Shown: positions 1 to 5,001, numbered from the stretch's first letter. The stretch is 5,001 nt of DNA from Acidobacteriota bacterium (GCA_002714165.1 PAWT01000047.1:11035-16035); one strand, 5' to 3'. Notes: generated from the letters alone by a model not told the origin. Numbers and translations: made by a program.

Positions 1-650
1 GACACTGTCACAGTAAACGGTGCAAGCGATGAACCAGCAGCCAACGGTAACCGAGGAAGCCACGCCTCTACACGCGGCGCATTGATGAGGTCTACTAATC
101 GCGTACCAGAAATCGAACCGGGAAGCGATAACTGCAATGTAGAGCGCCCCGGGACGCACTCATGTTCACACGCCAGCCAGCGCACGTCGGCCGCCAGAGG
201 CCACATCTCACCGTCGTCAACATCACGATTCGACGCGCGGACTTCTGCATGGATCAGCACTTCATCCTTGTAGCCGTAGCCAACGGTGCCGTCGGGCTGT
301 TCAAATTGAAGCGGGACAGGCCACCGAAGCGCGCCCACCTCGAACCGCGACGGTAAATTGAAATCAATCGAAATAGCTTCACCGGACTCGCCAGGATTGA
401 TCCAGTGCACATACCAGCCTGGCTCCATCGTTAGGAGTACCCCCAACTTGAAAACCTCCCCGGGTTGCACAATAGCAACATCGGAAAGAAGTTCGGCCTG
501 TACTGGCAAATCAGAATGTATACCAACGGCCACCGACTCCGGATTGGCCGAACCACTCGTCCTCGGCCCCTGGCGCTCCCTGCCACAGCACACCACCGTG
601 GCACAAATTATCAGAATGACAATTGGTTGATTGACTTTCAATCGCGTCAC
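1..650 (-). CDS. Exported DsbD/ScsB-like protein, N-terminal domain (partial, 3' end outside window)
   Basis: An open minus-strand frame of 216 codons starts at a GTG (650-648) and is still open at the window edge. Residues 8-22 are hydrophobic and Cys-containing (ILIICATVVCCG), so this is probably an export signal; the cysteines do not make a good lipobox. From about residue 55 the protein matches the DsbD N-terminal domain in order: VQPGE (61-65), MEPGWYVHWINPGESG (75-90), GYGYKDEVL (124-132), and WLACEHECVPG (158-168). The last holds the Cys161/Cys165 pair at the place of the redox cysteines of this domain. In DsbD and ScsB proteins the domain passes electrons in the periplasm and is followed by a membrane domain and a thioredoxin domain; neither can be seen here. 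The start is supported by the in-frame stop upstream and the signal, but its Shine-Dalgarno is weak. The gene lies downstream of hsp20 in the same direction. Alternative: a short stand-alone DsbD-N protein. Confidence 0.82.
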   Translation of the reverse strand, partial: MTRLKVNQPIVILIICATVVCCGRERQGPRTSGSANPESVAVGIHSDLPVQAELLSDVAIVQPGEVFKLGVLLTMEPGWYVHWINPGESGEAISIDFNLPSRFEVGALRWPVPLQFEQPDGTVGYGYKDEVLIHAEVRASNRDVDDGEMWPLAADVRWLACEHECVPGRSTLQLSLPGSISGTRLVDLINAPRVEAWLPRLPLAAGSSLAPFTVTV

Positions 651-668
651 AACAAGAAGTGTACCTGT

Positions 669-684
669 TCGTGGAGGTCCACGA
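669..684 (-). other. Hairpin just upstream of the DsbD-like start
   Basis: A perfect 6-bp inverted repeat, TCGTGG and CCACGA, flanks a 4-nt loop. It ends about 18 nt before the GTG start of the DsbD-like gene. There is no T-run after it on either strand, so a terminator is unlikely. A leader structure is possible, or it may be chance. Confidence 0.4.
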
Positions 685-711
685 CCAGCACGGGCCCTTT
701 GGGGACTGGAT

Positions 712-735
712 GGGGCAAGGCGGACGCCCTGCCCC
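712..735 (-). other. GC-rich stem-loop after hsp20
   Basis: On the minus strand GGGGCAGGGC pairs with GCCTTGCCCC across a 4-nt loop, a 10-bp stem with one G-U pair. It starts 21 nt after the hsp20 stop codon. No U-tract follows, so it is not a standard intrinsic terminator. It could be an imperfect terminator, or a 3'-end stabiliser that lets hsp20 and the downstream DsbD-like gene be expressed at different levels from one transcript. Confidence 0.5.
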
Positions 736-755
736 GCTGCACATCACCGATAATC

Positions 756-1223
756 TTAAGCAATCTTTTCTACATCGATATCTTTCCCTGCTACAGCACC
801 AATTTCTATACGTCTTGACCTCGCACTCGCAGCTAGTGGCAGCGTCAACTCGAGCATCCCGTTCTCGAAACGAGCATTCACCTTATCGCCTTCGACCTTT
901 GCTGGTAGCGTGAAGGCTCGCTCAAACCGGCCATAGCGGATCTCTGAAACATGGAGTTCATCGTTCCGCTTAGTGTCGGTCCGCTCTCCCTTAATAGTCA
1001 GGGTGTCGCCATGCAAATCGACGTTAACATCATTCTTGTTCACCCCCGGCAGGGCAATGCGAAGCTGCCATCCATCCTCTCCGGATGTCACCTCGGTCGC
1101 CGGCACCCAGGCTCCTTCGTTCACCCTGGCAGCAACCTTGCCCCAATTCCGGCCGAACAAACGGTCGACCTCCAGGTGGAGGTCAGAAAAGTCGTCTAAT
1201 GGACTCCATCTAGTGAGCATCAT
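756..1223 (-). CDS. Small heat-shock protein, Hsp20/alpha-crystallin family
   Basis: This is an ATP-independent holdase chaperone that binds unfolding proteins in large oligomers in the cytoplasm. With the start used here it has 155 residues, normal for bacterial Hsp20. The N-terminal arm (MMLTRWSPLDDF) is typical. The alpha-crystallin domain runs from about residue 39 to 131 and shows ALPGVNKNDVNVDL (57-70), GRFERAFTLP (98-107) and ENGMLELTLP (120-129). A C-terminal IxI motif (IEI, 139-141), used in oligomer assembly, follows. The ATG at 1223, or the adjacent ATG at 1220, is chosen because GGGGGA lies 4 or 7 nt upstream and the protein begins like its relatives. A GTG at 1247 and an ATG at 1235 are in frame and would add 8 or 4 residues. 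It has its own promoter and a structured leader. It lies 105 bp upstream of the DsbD-like gene. Confidence 0.95.
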   Translation of the reverse strand: MMLTRWSPLDDFSDLHLEVDRLFGRNWGKVAARVNEGAWVPATEVTSGEDGWQLRIALPGVNKNDVNVDLHGDTLTIKGERTDTKRNDELHVSEIRYGRFERAFTLPAKVEGDKVNARFENGMLELTLPLAASARSRRIEIGAVAGKDIDVEKIA

Positions 1224-1227
1224 AAAT

Positions 1228-1255
1228 TCCCCCATTCTTGAGGACACCTCTCCTC
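1228..1255 (-). promoter_or_regulatory. hsp20 leader with two competing hairpins (possible RNA thermometer)
   Basis: In the leader, TCCTC (1244-1240) can pair with upstream GAGGA (1255-1251) over a 6-nt loop. It can instead pair with downstream GGGGA (1232-1228) over a 7-nt loop, using one G-U pair. The second fold covers the Shine-Dalgarno. The two folds exclude each other. Hsp20 genes are often controlled by RNA thermometers (ROSE, fourU), so thermal control is a reasonable inference. The stems are only 5 bp and no ROSE or fourU consensus is visible. Confidence 0.4.
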
Positions 1256-1282
1256 ACATTCATTAGTTAAATAGTGATTATT

Positions 1283-1311
1283 ATAATAGCATATTATCTG
1301 AGTGGTGTCTA
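1283..1311 (-). promoter_or_regulatory. Sigma70-like promoter of hsp20
   Basis: On the minus strand TAGACA (1311-1306) and TATTAT (1288-1283) are 17 bp apart, each matching 5 of 6 consensus bases, in the most AT-rich stretch of the window. The start of transcription would fall near 1276, giving a leader of about 50 nt. No sigma32-type boxes were seen. Confidence 0.6.
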
Positions 1312-1315
1312 CTCA
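1299..1315. promoter_or_regulatory. Dyad TGAGT-N7-ACTCA over the hsp20 -35 box
   Basis: A perfect 5-bp inverted repeat with a 7-bp spacer covers the whole -35 element of hsp20, the position expected for a repressor operator. It is not the CIRCE element of HrcA, which has longer arms in the opposite order. The regulator is unknown and a short dyad can occur by chance. Confidence 0.35.
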
Positions 1316-1396
1316 TATCTTAAGTTATACAACTCAACCATACTCTGATTGGGGAACTCGAAGCACCGAATCAACTAGCAGGGCGATCTACGGGAG

Positions 1397-1458
1397 GGTT
1401 CTCGAAGGGGCCTGAGCTTTTGGCCAAGCCGGCCCAAAAGCTTCTGGTTGTCGAAGGG
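1397..1458. repeat. 13-nt direct repeats around a 9-bp inverted repeat
   Basis: GGTTnTCGAAGGG occurs at 1397-1409 and again at 1446-1458, differing at one position and 49 bp apart. Between them AGCTTTTGG (1415-1423) and CCAAAAGCT (1434-1442) form a perfect 9-bp inverted repeat with a 10-nt loop. It lies in the gap between the hydrolase terminator and the hsp20 promoter. No transposase or coding remnant is present. It may be a dispersed intergenic repeat or a secondary transcription barrier. Confidence 0.45.
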
Positions 1459-1463
1459 ACGAA

Positions 1464-1491
1464 GGAAAAGGCGAGGGCTTGCCCCCCGCCT
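1464..1491 (-). terminator. Probable intrinsic terminator of the alpha/beta hydrolase gene
   Basis: On the minus strand, 12 nt after the hydrolase stop codon, AGGCG and CGCCT pair, and inside them GGG and CCC pair around a 4-nt loop, with a small internal mismatch. TTTTCC overlaps the end of the stem. The GC-rich stem with a short T-run and its position fit a rho-independent terminator. The internal mismatch and short T-run keep confidence moderate. Confidence 0.6.
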
Positions 1492-1503
1492 CTCAGCCTA
1501 GAC

Positions 1504-2373
1504 CTAGTGCACTCCCCCATCAGACCGAAGGACGAAGTCAGCGATTTGGAGGGCACCAGGGTCGTCAGGTTCGACCAGCCTCTCAACCACAGAAGCATGA
1601 GTCCGATCAGCAATCTCAACAGTCTGCACACTGGATTGCCCAGCTGACTCGAGCTCGCGCGCGACCCGGATAATCTGTTCACGTCGCCAATCAGCGTCTC
1701 CGTCAGCATAGACGAATAGCAGCGGTGGCTTACCGCCTCCAATGTAGGAAGATGCTGATGCTTGACGCCACGCCGCTACATCAGTCCCCCAAACTGTTTT
1801 TGGGCGGTCAGGTGCAACTTCCTCAACATAAAGAAATGGGCTAATCGGTATGGAGCCATGAATCGAGGACTTCGCCAAACCAACCTCACGAATGTAGGAG
1901 TCATCGAGTGCCAGAAGCGCAGCCATGTATGCGCCAGCGGAATGGCCCGCCAAATATACCTTCTCGGGATTACCACCAAAGTCCGCGATATGCGCCACGG
2001 TCCAGGCAAACGCCGCAGCAGCATCCTGAAGATGTGCGGGGTGTTTTACGGTTGGCGATAGACGATAGTTGGCCGAAACGACACCGATCCCTCGTGGGAC
2101 AAGTGCCTTTGCCAGGAACTCACCTTGAGCCTTGTCGCCGTTTACCAAACCCCCACCGTGAAAAAATACTACAGTTGGTGCACCGGAGGCATCACTCGGC
2201 ATGAATACGTCAAGCCGGTCCCGAGCATCGGGATAATCAGCACCATCAATGTAATCAATGTCACGATGCGCTTTGATGTCGGCTCGGCCGGACTGCCCCA
2301 CTGCATCACTGAACGGCAAAACCACTGCGAGCACAAGACCAATCGCCAAGACGCCTCTGTTAAAACAAAACAT
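1504..2373 (-). CDS. Secreted alpha/beta hydrolase (esterase/BD-FAE-like)
   Basis: A 289-residue protein with an N-terminal signal sequence (hydrophobic core about 8-20, probable cleavage near AVGQ at 24-27), so it acts in the periplasm or outside. The alpha/beta hydrolase set is complete: HGGG oxyanion motif (72-75), nucleophile elbow GHSAG with Ser145, an acidic residue in the YADGDAD stretch (most likely Asp226), and His259 in DRTHAS. HGGG plus GHSAG points to the esterase/lipase group that includes feruloyl- and acetyl-esterase-like (BD-FAE) and carboxylesterase enzymes; the substrate cannot be read from sequence. ATG 2373 is chosen over an in-frame GTG at 2400 because AGGAGG lies exactly 6 nt upstream. 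The gene is divergent from the unknown secreted protein at 2574 and is followed by its own terminator, so it is probably monocistronic. Confidence 0.9.
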   Translation of the reverse strand: MFCFNRGVLAIGLVLAVVLPFSDAVGQSGRADIKAHRDIDYIDGADYPDARDRLDVFMPSDASGAPTVVFFHGGGLVNGDKAQGEFLAKALVPRGIGVVSANYRLSPTVKHPAHLQDAAAAFAWTVAHIADFGGNPEKVYLAGHSAGAYMAALLALDDSYIREVGLAKSSIHGSIPISPFLYVEEVAPDRPKTVWGTDVAAWRQASASSYIGGGKPPLLFVYADGDADWRREQIIRVARELESAGQSSVQTVEIADRTHASVVERLVEPDDPGALQIADFVLRSDGGVH

Positions 2374-2379
2374 AATTCG

Positions 2380-2385
2380 CCTCCT
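2380..2385 (-). promoter_or_regulatory. Strong Shine-Dalgarno AGGAGG of the hydrolase gene
   Basis: A perfect AGGAGG ends 6 nt before the ATG at 2373. It lies inside the longer reading that would start at GTG 2400 and so decides in favour of the internal ATG. Confidence 0.85.
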
Positions 2386-2414
2386 CACACCAATGAACAC
2401 TTAAACCAACACGA

Positions 2415-2444
2415 ATCATACCGTGTGCAGCACTAGCCGTTCAA
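2415..2444 (-). promoter_or_regulatory. Sigma70-like promoter of the hydrolase gene
   Basis: On the minus strand TTGAAC (2444-2439) and TATGAT (2420-2415) are separated by 18 bp. The -10 box matches 5 of 6 and the -35 box 4 of 6 consensus bases. Transcription would begin near 2408, about 35 nt before the start codon. An 11-bp operator-like word fills the downstream part of the spacer and touches the -10 box. Confidence 0.55.
2420..2430 (-). promoter_or_regulatory. Operator-like word CTGCACACGGT, copy 1
   Basis: Read on the minus strand this 11-bp word is identical to the plus-strand word at 2528-2538. It occupies the spacer of the hydrolase promoter up to the first base of the -10 box, where a bound protein would block RNA polymerase. 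Confidence 0.4.
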
Positions 2445-2527
2445 TGAAAGGCGACGGAGCAGCGAAGGCCTCCCTTTGAACCCTATCCTCCCTGGATCAC
2501 CGTAGCCTCAACTTTTATCGGTCGTGA

Positions 2528-2541
2528 CTGCACACGGTGCA
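2528..2541 (+). promoter_or_regulatory. Operator-like word CTGCACACGGT, copy 2, with TGCAC-ACG-GTGCA dyad
   Basis: The same 11-bp word in inverted orientation, 97 bp from copy 1. Here it is part of a perfect 5-3-5 palindrome (2529-2541). It lies 32 bp upstream of the GTG of the unknown secreted protein, where a promoter for that gene should be. Palindromes of this form are typical of dimeric helix-turn-helix regulators, but none is encoded in the window. Confidence 0.4.
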
Positions 2542-2573
2542 ACCTAGAGTGAATTCGCGATATCCTGACACTC

Positions 2574-3014
2574 GTGACGGGGAAAAGCCTAATAAAGCTT
2601 TCGATTGGTCAGGTTGTGTTGGCGATCGGTTTATTTACCTCACCGGTTGGTGCCCAAACCGAAATTATCCTAAACGGATTGCCTACACTGAGGGTTAGTG
2701 AGAACGGTGTTGTCCGGACAGTAGAGAACATCGCACCAGAGGATGCCGAAGTCGAGGCGTGCCTTATTCAACGTATCGGTAACCACTACTACTGGGCGAC
2801 GCATGAAAACGTTCAAGTGACACGGTTCGAGCATGGCTCGTTCGTGACCTTCGTCGCCATGGACGGGTCAGGTTACGTCCGCCTGCTCGACCCTGACGCA
2901 CGCTCCATCTTTGACGGCCTGAACCGCACCGACGGTGACTACCATTACGTGGAACACTATGTACTAGGCATGACGACCGTAACTTACTTCGGCTACCGCC
3001 AAGACCAGTGGTAA
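2574..3014 (+). CDS. Small secreted protein of unknown function
   Basis: A 146-residue protein I do not recognise. A clear signal peptide (lysines at 4 and 8, hydrophobic core about 9-21, likely cleavage after SPVGA at 27) gives a mature protein of about 119 residues, so it is exported. The mature part is acidic and rich in aromatic residues (HYYW 71-74, YHYVEHYVLG 123-132, TYFGY 137-141), with one cysteine (Cys63), no transmembrane segment and no haem or metal motif I can identify. The alternating hydrophobic pattern suggests a mainly beta fold; this is inference. The GTG start is the only usable start before the signal peptide, because an in-frame stop lies at 2550, but it has no visible Shine-Dalgarno. 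It is divergent from the hydrolase and lies 186 bp upstream of the cytochrome c gene in the same direction. Confidence 0.72.
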   Translation: MTGKSLIKLSIGQVVLAIGLFTSPVGAQTEIILNGLPTLRVSENGVVRTVENIAPEDAEVEACLIQRIGNHYYWATHENVQVTRFEHGSFVTFVAMDGSGYVRLLDPDARSIFDGLNRTDGDYHYVEHYVLGMTTVTYFGYRQDQW

Positions 3015-3097
3015 CCGTGTCGTCCGCATCTAGTCGTGCCAAGGCCTCTGCCACTTACCAAGGCCCTATCTTCGGCAGCTGCGGTATCTCATAACCA

Positions 3098-3150
3098 TGA
3101 GGTTGAATCGGCGTCGTGATTCGGCTAACGTTGAGGCAGTTACAACCTCA
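3098..3150 (+). repeat. Inverted repeat TGAGGTTG / CAACCTCA upstream of cytochrome c
   Basis: An 8-bp perfect inverted repeat (3098-3105 and 3143-3150) with a 37-nt spacer lies in the 186-bp gap between the unknown protein and the cytochrome gene. No T-run follows, so it is not a terminator. The gap also holds the direct repeat CCAAGGCC (3039-3046 and 3058-3065). No convincing promoter is visible. A regulatory or leader role is possible but unproven. Confidence 0.3.
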
Positions 3151-3200
3151 CGCCATCTATGCGGCGACTCATGAACGGACGGACCCGGAGAAGCGAGCAC

Positions 3201-3614
3201 ATGACATTCTTAAGAGCACTTTCGGTAATGATCTTACTGTTCACAGCCTCAGCCATCCACGCAATTGACCAAGATGCCGATTCGAAAACGATTCACGACG
3301 GCGTATATACCGAGGCTCAAGCCGCACGAGGCGCTCGGCTCTGGGAGAATATCTGCAGTGAATGCCATGTGGATGACGAATTTGTCGGTGAAGCCTATAT
3401 GGGCAGTTGGACCAACGTTCCGATCTCCGAACTATTCGACTTAATTACCGTTACGATGCCTGAAGACAATCCGGGGAGTCTTCTCGACGAAGAGTACGCT
3501 GCAGTTATCGCGTACGTCCTCAGCCTCAACGAACTTCCAGCTGGTGAAGAAGAGCTGCCAGCCGTCTACGAGGCACTGCAACAGATTGTTATTCAGGGAC
3601 CTTACTCGCAGTAA
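3201..3614 (+). CDS. Periplasmic monohaem cytochrome c
   Basis: A 137-residue class I-type cytochrome c. The signal peptide is MTFLRALSVMILLFTASAIHA (1-21), with cleavage likely at the following Ile. A single haem site CSECH is at 52-56, the family's usual lead-in GVYTEAQAARGARLWENIC precedes it, and the probable axial Met86 is in TMPEDNPGSL. The next segment, EEYAAVIAYVLSLNELPAG, is the usual C-terminal helix and AYxLxxN motif of small cytochromes that accept electrons from quinoprotein or other periplasmic dehydrogenases. The C-terminal tail (about 114-137) is acidic and extends past the fold. ATG 3201 is chosen because the signal peptide begins there and GGAG lies 10 nt upstream; in-frame ATGs at 3159 and 3171 would put an unusual arginine-rich leader before the signal. 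It ends in a strong terminator and converges with the oxidoreductase gene. Its redox partner is not in the window. Confidence 0.9.
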   Translation: MTFLRALSVMILLFTASAIHAIDQDADSKTIHDGVYTEAQAARGARLWENICSECHVDDEFVGEAYMGSWTNVPISELFDLITVTMPEDNPGSLLDEEYAAVIAYVLSLNELPAGEEELPAVYEALQQIVIQGPYSQ

Positions 3615-3644
3615 TCATAGAGGACTACCTAGGTCCCGGCCTAG

Positions 3645-3680
3645 AACCCACCGCCAATAAATCCATGGCGGTGGGTTTTT
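3645..3680 (+). terminator. Intrinsic terminator of the cytochrome c gene
   Basis: AACCCACCGCC (3645-3655) pairs perfectly with GGCGGTGGGTT (3667-3677) over an 11-nt loop, and a run of five T follows (3676-3680). It starts 30 nt after the cytochrome stop. On the opposite strand the stem is followed by few T residues, so it serves the plus strand best, though it may also slow transcription from the converging oxidoreductase gene. Confidence 0.9.
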
Positions 3681-3707
3681 GGTATAGAACTCACATAAGG
3701 GCGGATA

Positions 3708-4679
3708 TCAGCCGACGAGTATCACTTTTCCAGAAGTCCGCCGGCCTTCCAAAGCACGGTGTGCCTCTGCCGCATCAGTGAGTGCGAAGCGCTGGCCAAT
3801 TCTGACGCGTAAAGACCCATCAGCGACGGCACTTAGCACGGCCCCTGCCCGTAGCTCGAGTTCGGCACGGTCACGCATGTAGTGTACGAGCGACGGACGG
3901 GTCACGAATAACGAGCCTAGTGGATTAAGTCGATTGAGATCGAACGACGGCACCGGACCACTAGACTGCCCGAAGAGCACCATCATGCCACGCGGTTTTA
4001 GGGAGCGCAGGCTCCCCTCAAAGGTCGACTCACCGACCGAATCGTAAACTACATCAACGCCGCGACCGGCCGTCCACCCAGTAACAGCATCGACAAAATC
4101 ATCAGTCGTGTAGTTAATGATCTGATCAGCTCCCGCTGCCATGGCAAGCGCTGCCTTTTCAGCCGTTGAGCAGGTGCCAATAACTCGGACACCCTCTCGC
4201 TTAAGCATCTGGATCAAGAGCAAGCCAACGCCACCAGCCGCGGCATGCACAAGCGCCGTGTCACCGGCAACGGCCGGACGCGTAGCATGCACGAGGTAAT
4301 GCGCGGTCATCCCCTGGAGCATCACCGCAGCCGCTGCCTCATCTGGCACACCAGACGGAACGGCAATCAGGCTGTCGGCCGGCACATTAGCAACCTCCGC
4401 ATACGACCCTGGCACCATCGCCCAACAGACTCGGTCGCCTGGCGATAGTCCCTCGACCCCAGAGCCCACCGCCTCGACCGTACCAGCGCCCTCACGCCCG
4501 ACGACAATGGGTAAATCCGCTGGGTAAAGGCCAGTGCGGAAGTAAACATCGATGAAATTAACGCCGGATGCCGATACCTTGACCCGTGCGGCGCCTGCAG
4601 CGGGAGGACCCGGGTCATACTCTTCATAGGCGAGCACCTCGGGCCCGCCGGTTTGCCGAACCAACACCGCGTGGGACAT
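3708..4679 (-). CDS. Zinc-independent NADPH:quinone oxidoreductase, MDR superfamily
   Basis: A 323-residue medium-chain dehydrogenase/reductase, full length for the quinone oxidoreductase (QOR) group, which reduces quinones or enones with NADPH in the cytoplasm. The GroES-like N-terminal half shows NFIDVYFRTGLYP (41-53), the QOR signature, and GREGAGTVEAVG (61-72). The Rossmann half shows the nucleotide loop AAAGGVG (146-152), DVVYDSVG (209-216) and GMMVLFGQSSGPV (231-243), and the family ending RRTSGKVIL (313-321). The catalytic and structural zinc cysteines of alcohol dehydrogenases are absent, as expected. ATG 4679 begins the conserved N-terminal strand and has a GGTGG-like Shine-Dalgarno 6 nt upstream. 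It lies 22 bp downstream of the PLP-enzyme gene and is probably co-transcribed with it. The exact substrate cannot be told from sequence; zeta-crystallin-like reductases are the closest well-known group. Confidence 0.92.
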   Translation of the reverse strand: MSHAVLVRQTGGPEVLAYEEYDPGPPAAGAARVKVSASGVNFIDVYFRTGLYPADLPIVVGREGAGTVEAVGSGVEGLSPGDRVCWAMVPGSYAEVANVPADSLIAVPSGVPDEAAAAVMLQGMTAHYLVHATRPAVAGDTALVHAAAGGVGLLLIQMLKREGVRVIGTCSTAEKAALAMAAGADQIINYTTDDFVDAVTGWTAGRGVDVVYDSVGESTFEGSLRSLKPRGMMVLFGQSSGPVPSFDLNRLNPLGSLFVTRPSLVHYMRDRAELELRAGAVLSAVADGSLRVRIGQRFALTDAAEAHRALEGRRTSGKVILVG

Positions 4680-4701
4680 TACCGAACCACCCTTCTCGCA
4701 A

Positions 4702-5001
4702 TCATGACAGTCGCTTCACCTCGTCGCGGAAGAACTGTTGAGCCCGCTGAGCAACCAAAATCTCCTCCCCATCATTCATGCATCGCGTCTGGATGGCTTG
4801 ACCAGTCATAGCGACCCGAGGGTCCCCGTTCTTGAGCCCCTCACGGACTTCCGCAGAGGACAATGGCACGGTGTTTTCGTCCCAAGTCAAGTCCACCCGA
4901 GGTTTACCACGGTCATCTTGCGGGACATTGGCCACGAGGCCAGGTATTCCCTGGAGCTCATTTGCAATGTACTCGGCCTTTCGTCGCCAATCGGCATACA
5001 C
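4702..5001 (-). CDS. PLP-dependent enzyme, SelA-like, C-terminal part (5' end outside window)
   Basis: The last 99 residues of a gene that enters from the right edge; its start is not in the window, although the edge codon happens to be GTG. The visible part has the arrangement of the C-terminal small domain of fold-type I PLP enzymes: an amphipathic helix (WRRKAEYIANELQGIPG), a strand turn with KPRVDLTWDE, a helix SSAEVREGLKNGDPRVAMTG, and a final short strand and helix (EEILVAQRAQQFFRDEVKRL). The pattern 'RVDLTWDE...LKNGDPRVA' resembles selenocysteine synthase (SelA)-like proteins, many of which are not true SelA. The PLP-binding lysine lies outside the window, so the family is tentative; other class V aminotransferase relatives are possible. 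It is followed 22 bp later by the oxidoreductase gene on the same strand. Confidence 0.6.
   Translation of the reverse strand: MYADWRRKAEYIANELQGIPGLVANVPQDDRGKPRVDLTWDENTVPLSSAEVREGLKNGDPRVAMTGQAIQTRCMNDGEEILVAQRAQQFFRDEVKRLS

Noticed and set aside
511..747. A 78-codon minus-strand reading frame starting at 747
   Set aside because: It overlaps the start and signal peptide of the DsbD-like gene in another frame, has no recognisable motif, and crosses both intergenic hairpins.
465..818. A 117-codon plus-strand frame
   Set aside because: It lies antisense to the DsbD-like gene and the end of hsp20, both of which show clear family motifs.
1371..1742. A 123-codon minus-strand frame
   Set aside because: It is an out-of-frame shadow of the hydrolase C-terminus that runs through its terminator and repeats; its composition is not protein-like.
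2494..2501. GGATCACC, like the 3' end of 16S rRNA, next to two CCTCCCT words
   Set aside because: The match is only 8 nt with no other rRNA sequence around it; most likely chance.
2420..2538. Possible MITE bounded by 11-bp terminal inverted repeats
   Set aside because: No target-site duplication is visible at the outer edges, and the repeats fall at promoter positions, so paired operators explain them better.
2545..2566. TAGAGT or TATCCT as a -10 box for the unknown secreted protein
   Set aside because: Each matches only 4 of 6 bases and neither has a good -35 box at proper spacing, so no promoter was annotated.
3103..3131. TTGAAT-N17-TAACGT as a promoter for the cytochrome c gene
   Set aside because: The -10 box matches only 3 of 6 consensus bases, too weak to call.

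Overview
The window suggests a Gram-negative, probably aerobic bacterium of moderate G+C content. The evidence is a DsbD-type periplasmic redox domain, a signal-peptide-bearing c-type cytochrome, a secreted esterase-like hydrolase, Shine-Dalgarno-led genes and some GTG starts. I cannot name the lineage from the sequence; environmental Acidobacteriota or a proteobacterium would both fit, and this is only a guess.

Layout, left to right. (1) Positions 1-650, minus strand: 5' part of an exported protein with a DsbD/ScsB-type N-terminal domain, running off the left edge. (2) 756-1223, minus: a complete small heat-shock protein (Hsp20), upstream of the DsbD-like gene and in the same direction. Two GC-rich hairpins lie in the 105-bp gap. 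Behind the Hsp20 start is an AT-rich promoter (TAGACA-N17-TATTAT) with a dyad over its -35 box, and a leader that can fold in two mutually exclusive ways, one of which hides the ribosome-binding site. (3) 1504-2373, minus: a secreted alpha/beta hydrolase with a complete catalytic set, followed by a probable terminator and a small repeat structure. (4) 2374-2573: a divergent control region with a sigma70-like promoter for the hydrolase and two inverted copies of an 11-bp operator-like word. (5) 2574-3014, plus: a small secreted protein of unrecognised family. (6) 3201-3614, plus: a monohaem cytochrome c followed by a strong intrinsic terminator. (7) 3708-4679, minus: a zinc-independent NADPH:quinone oxidoreductase-like MDR enzyme, converging on the cytochrome. 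(8) 4702-5001, minus: C-terminal end of a PLP enzyme that looks SelA-like, 22 bp upstream of the oxidoreductase and probably in its operon.

Most of the window is ordinary housekeeping and envelope metabolism. Hsp20 and the DsbD-like protein may form a protein-quality unit (chaperone plus thiol redox). The unknown secreted protein and cytochrome c may form a periplasmic pair. I do not see a defence system, mobile element, CRISPR array or RNA gene. The observations most worth a second look are regulatory: the paired operator words between the hydrolase and the unknown protein, and the switch-like leader of Hsp20.
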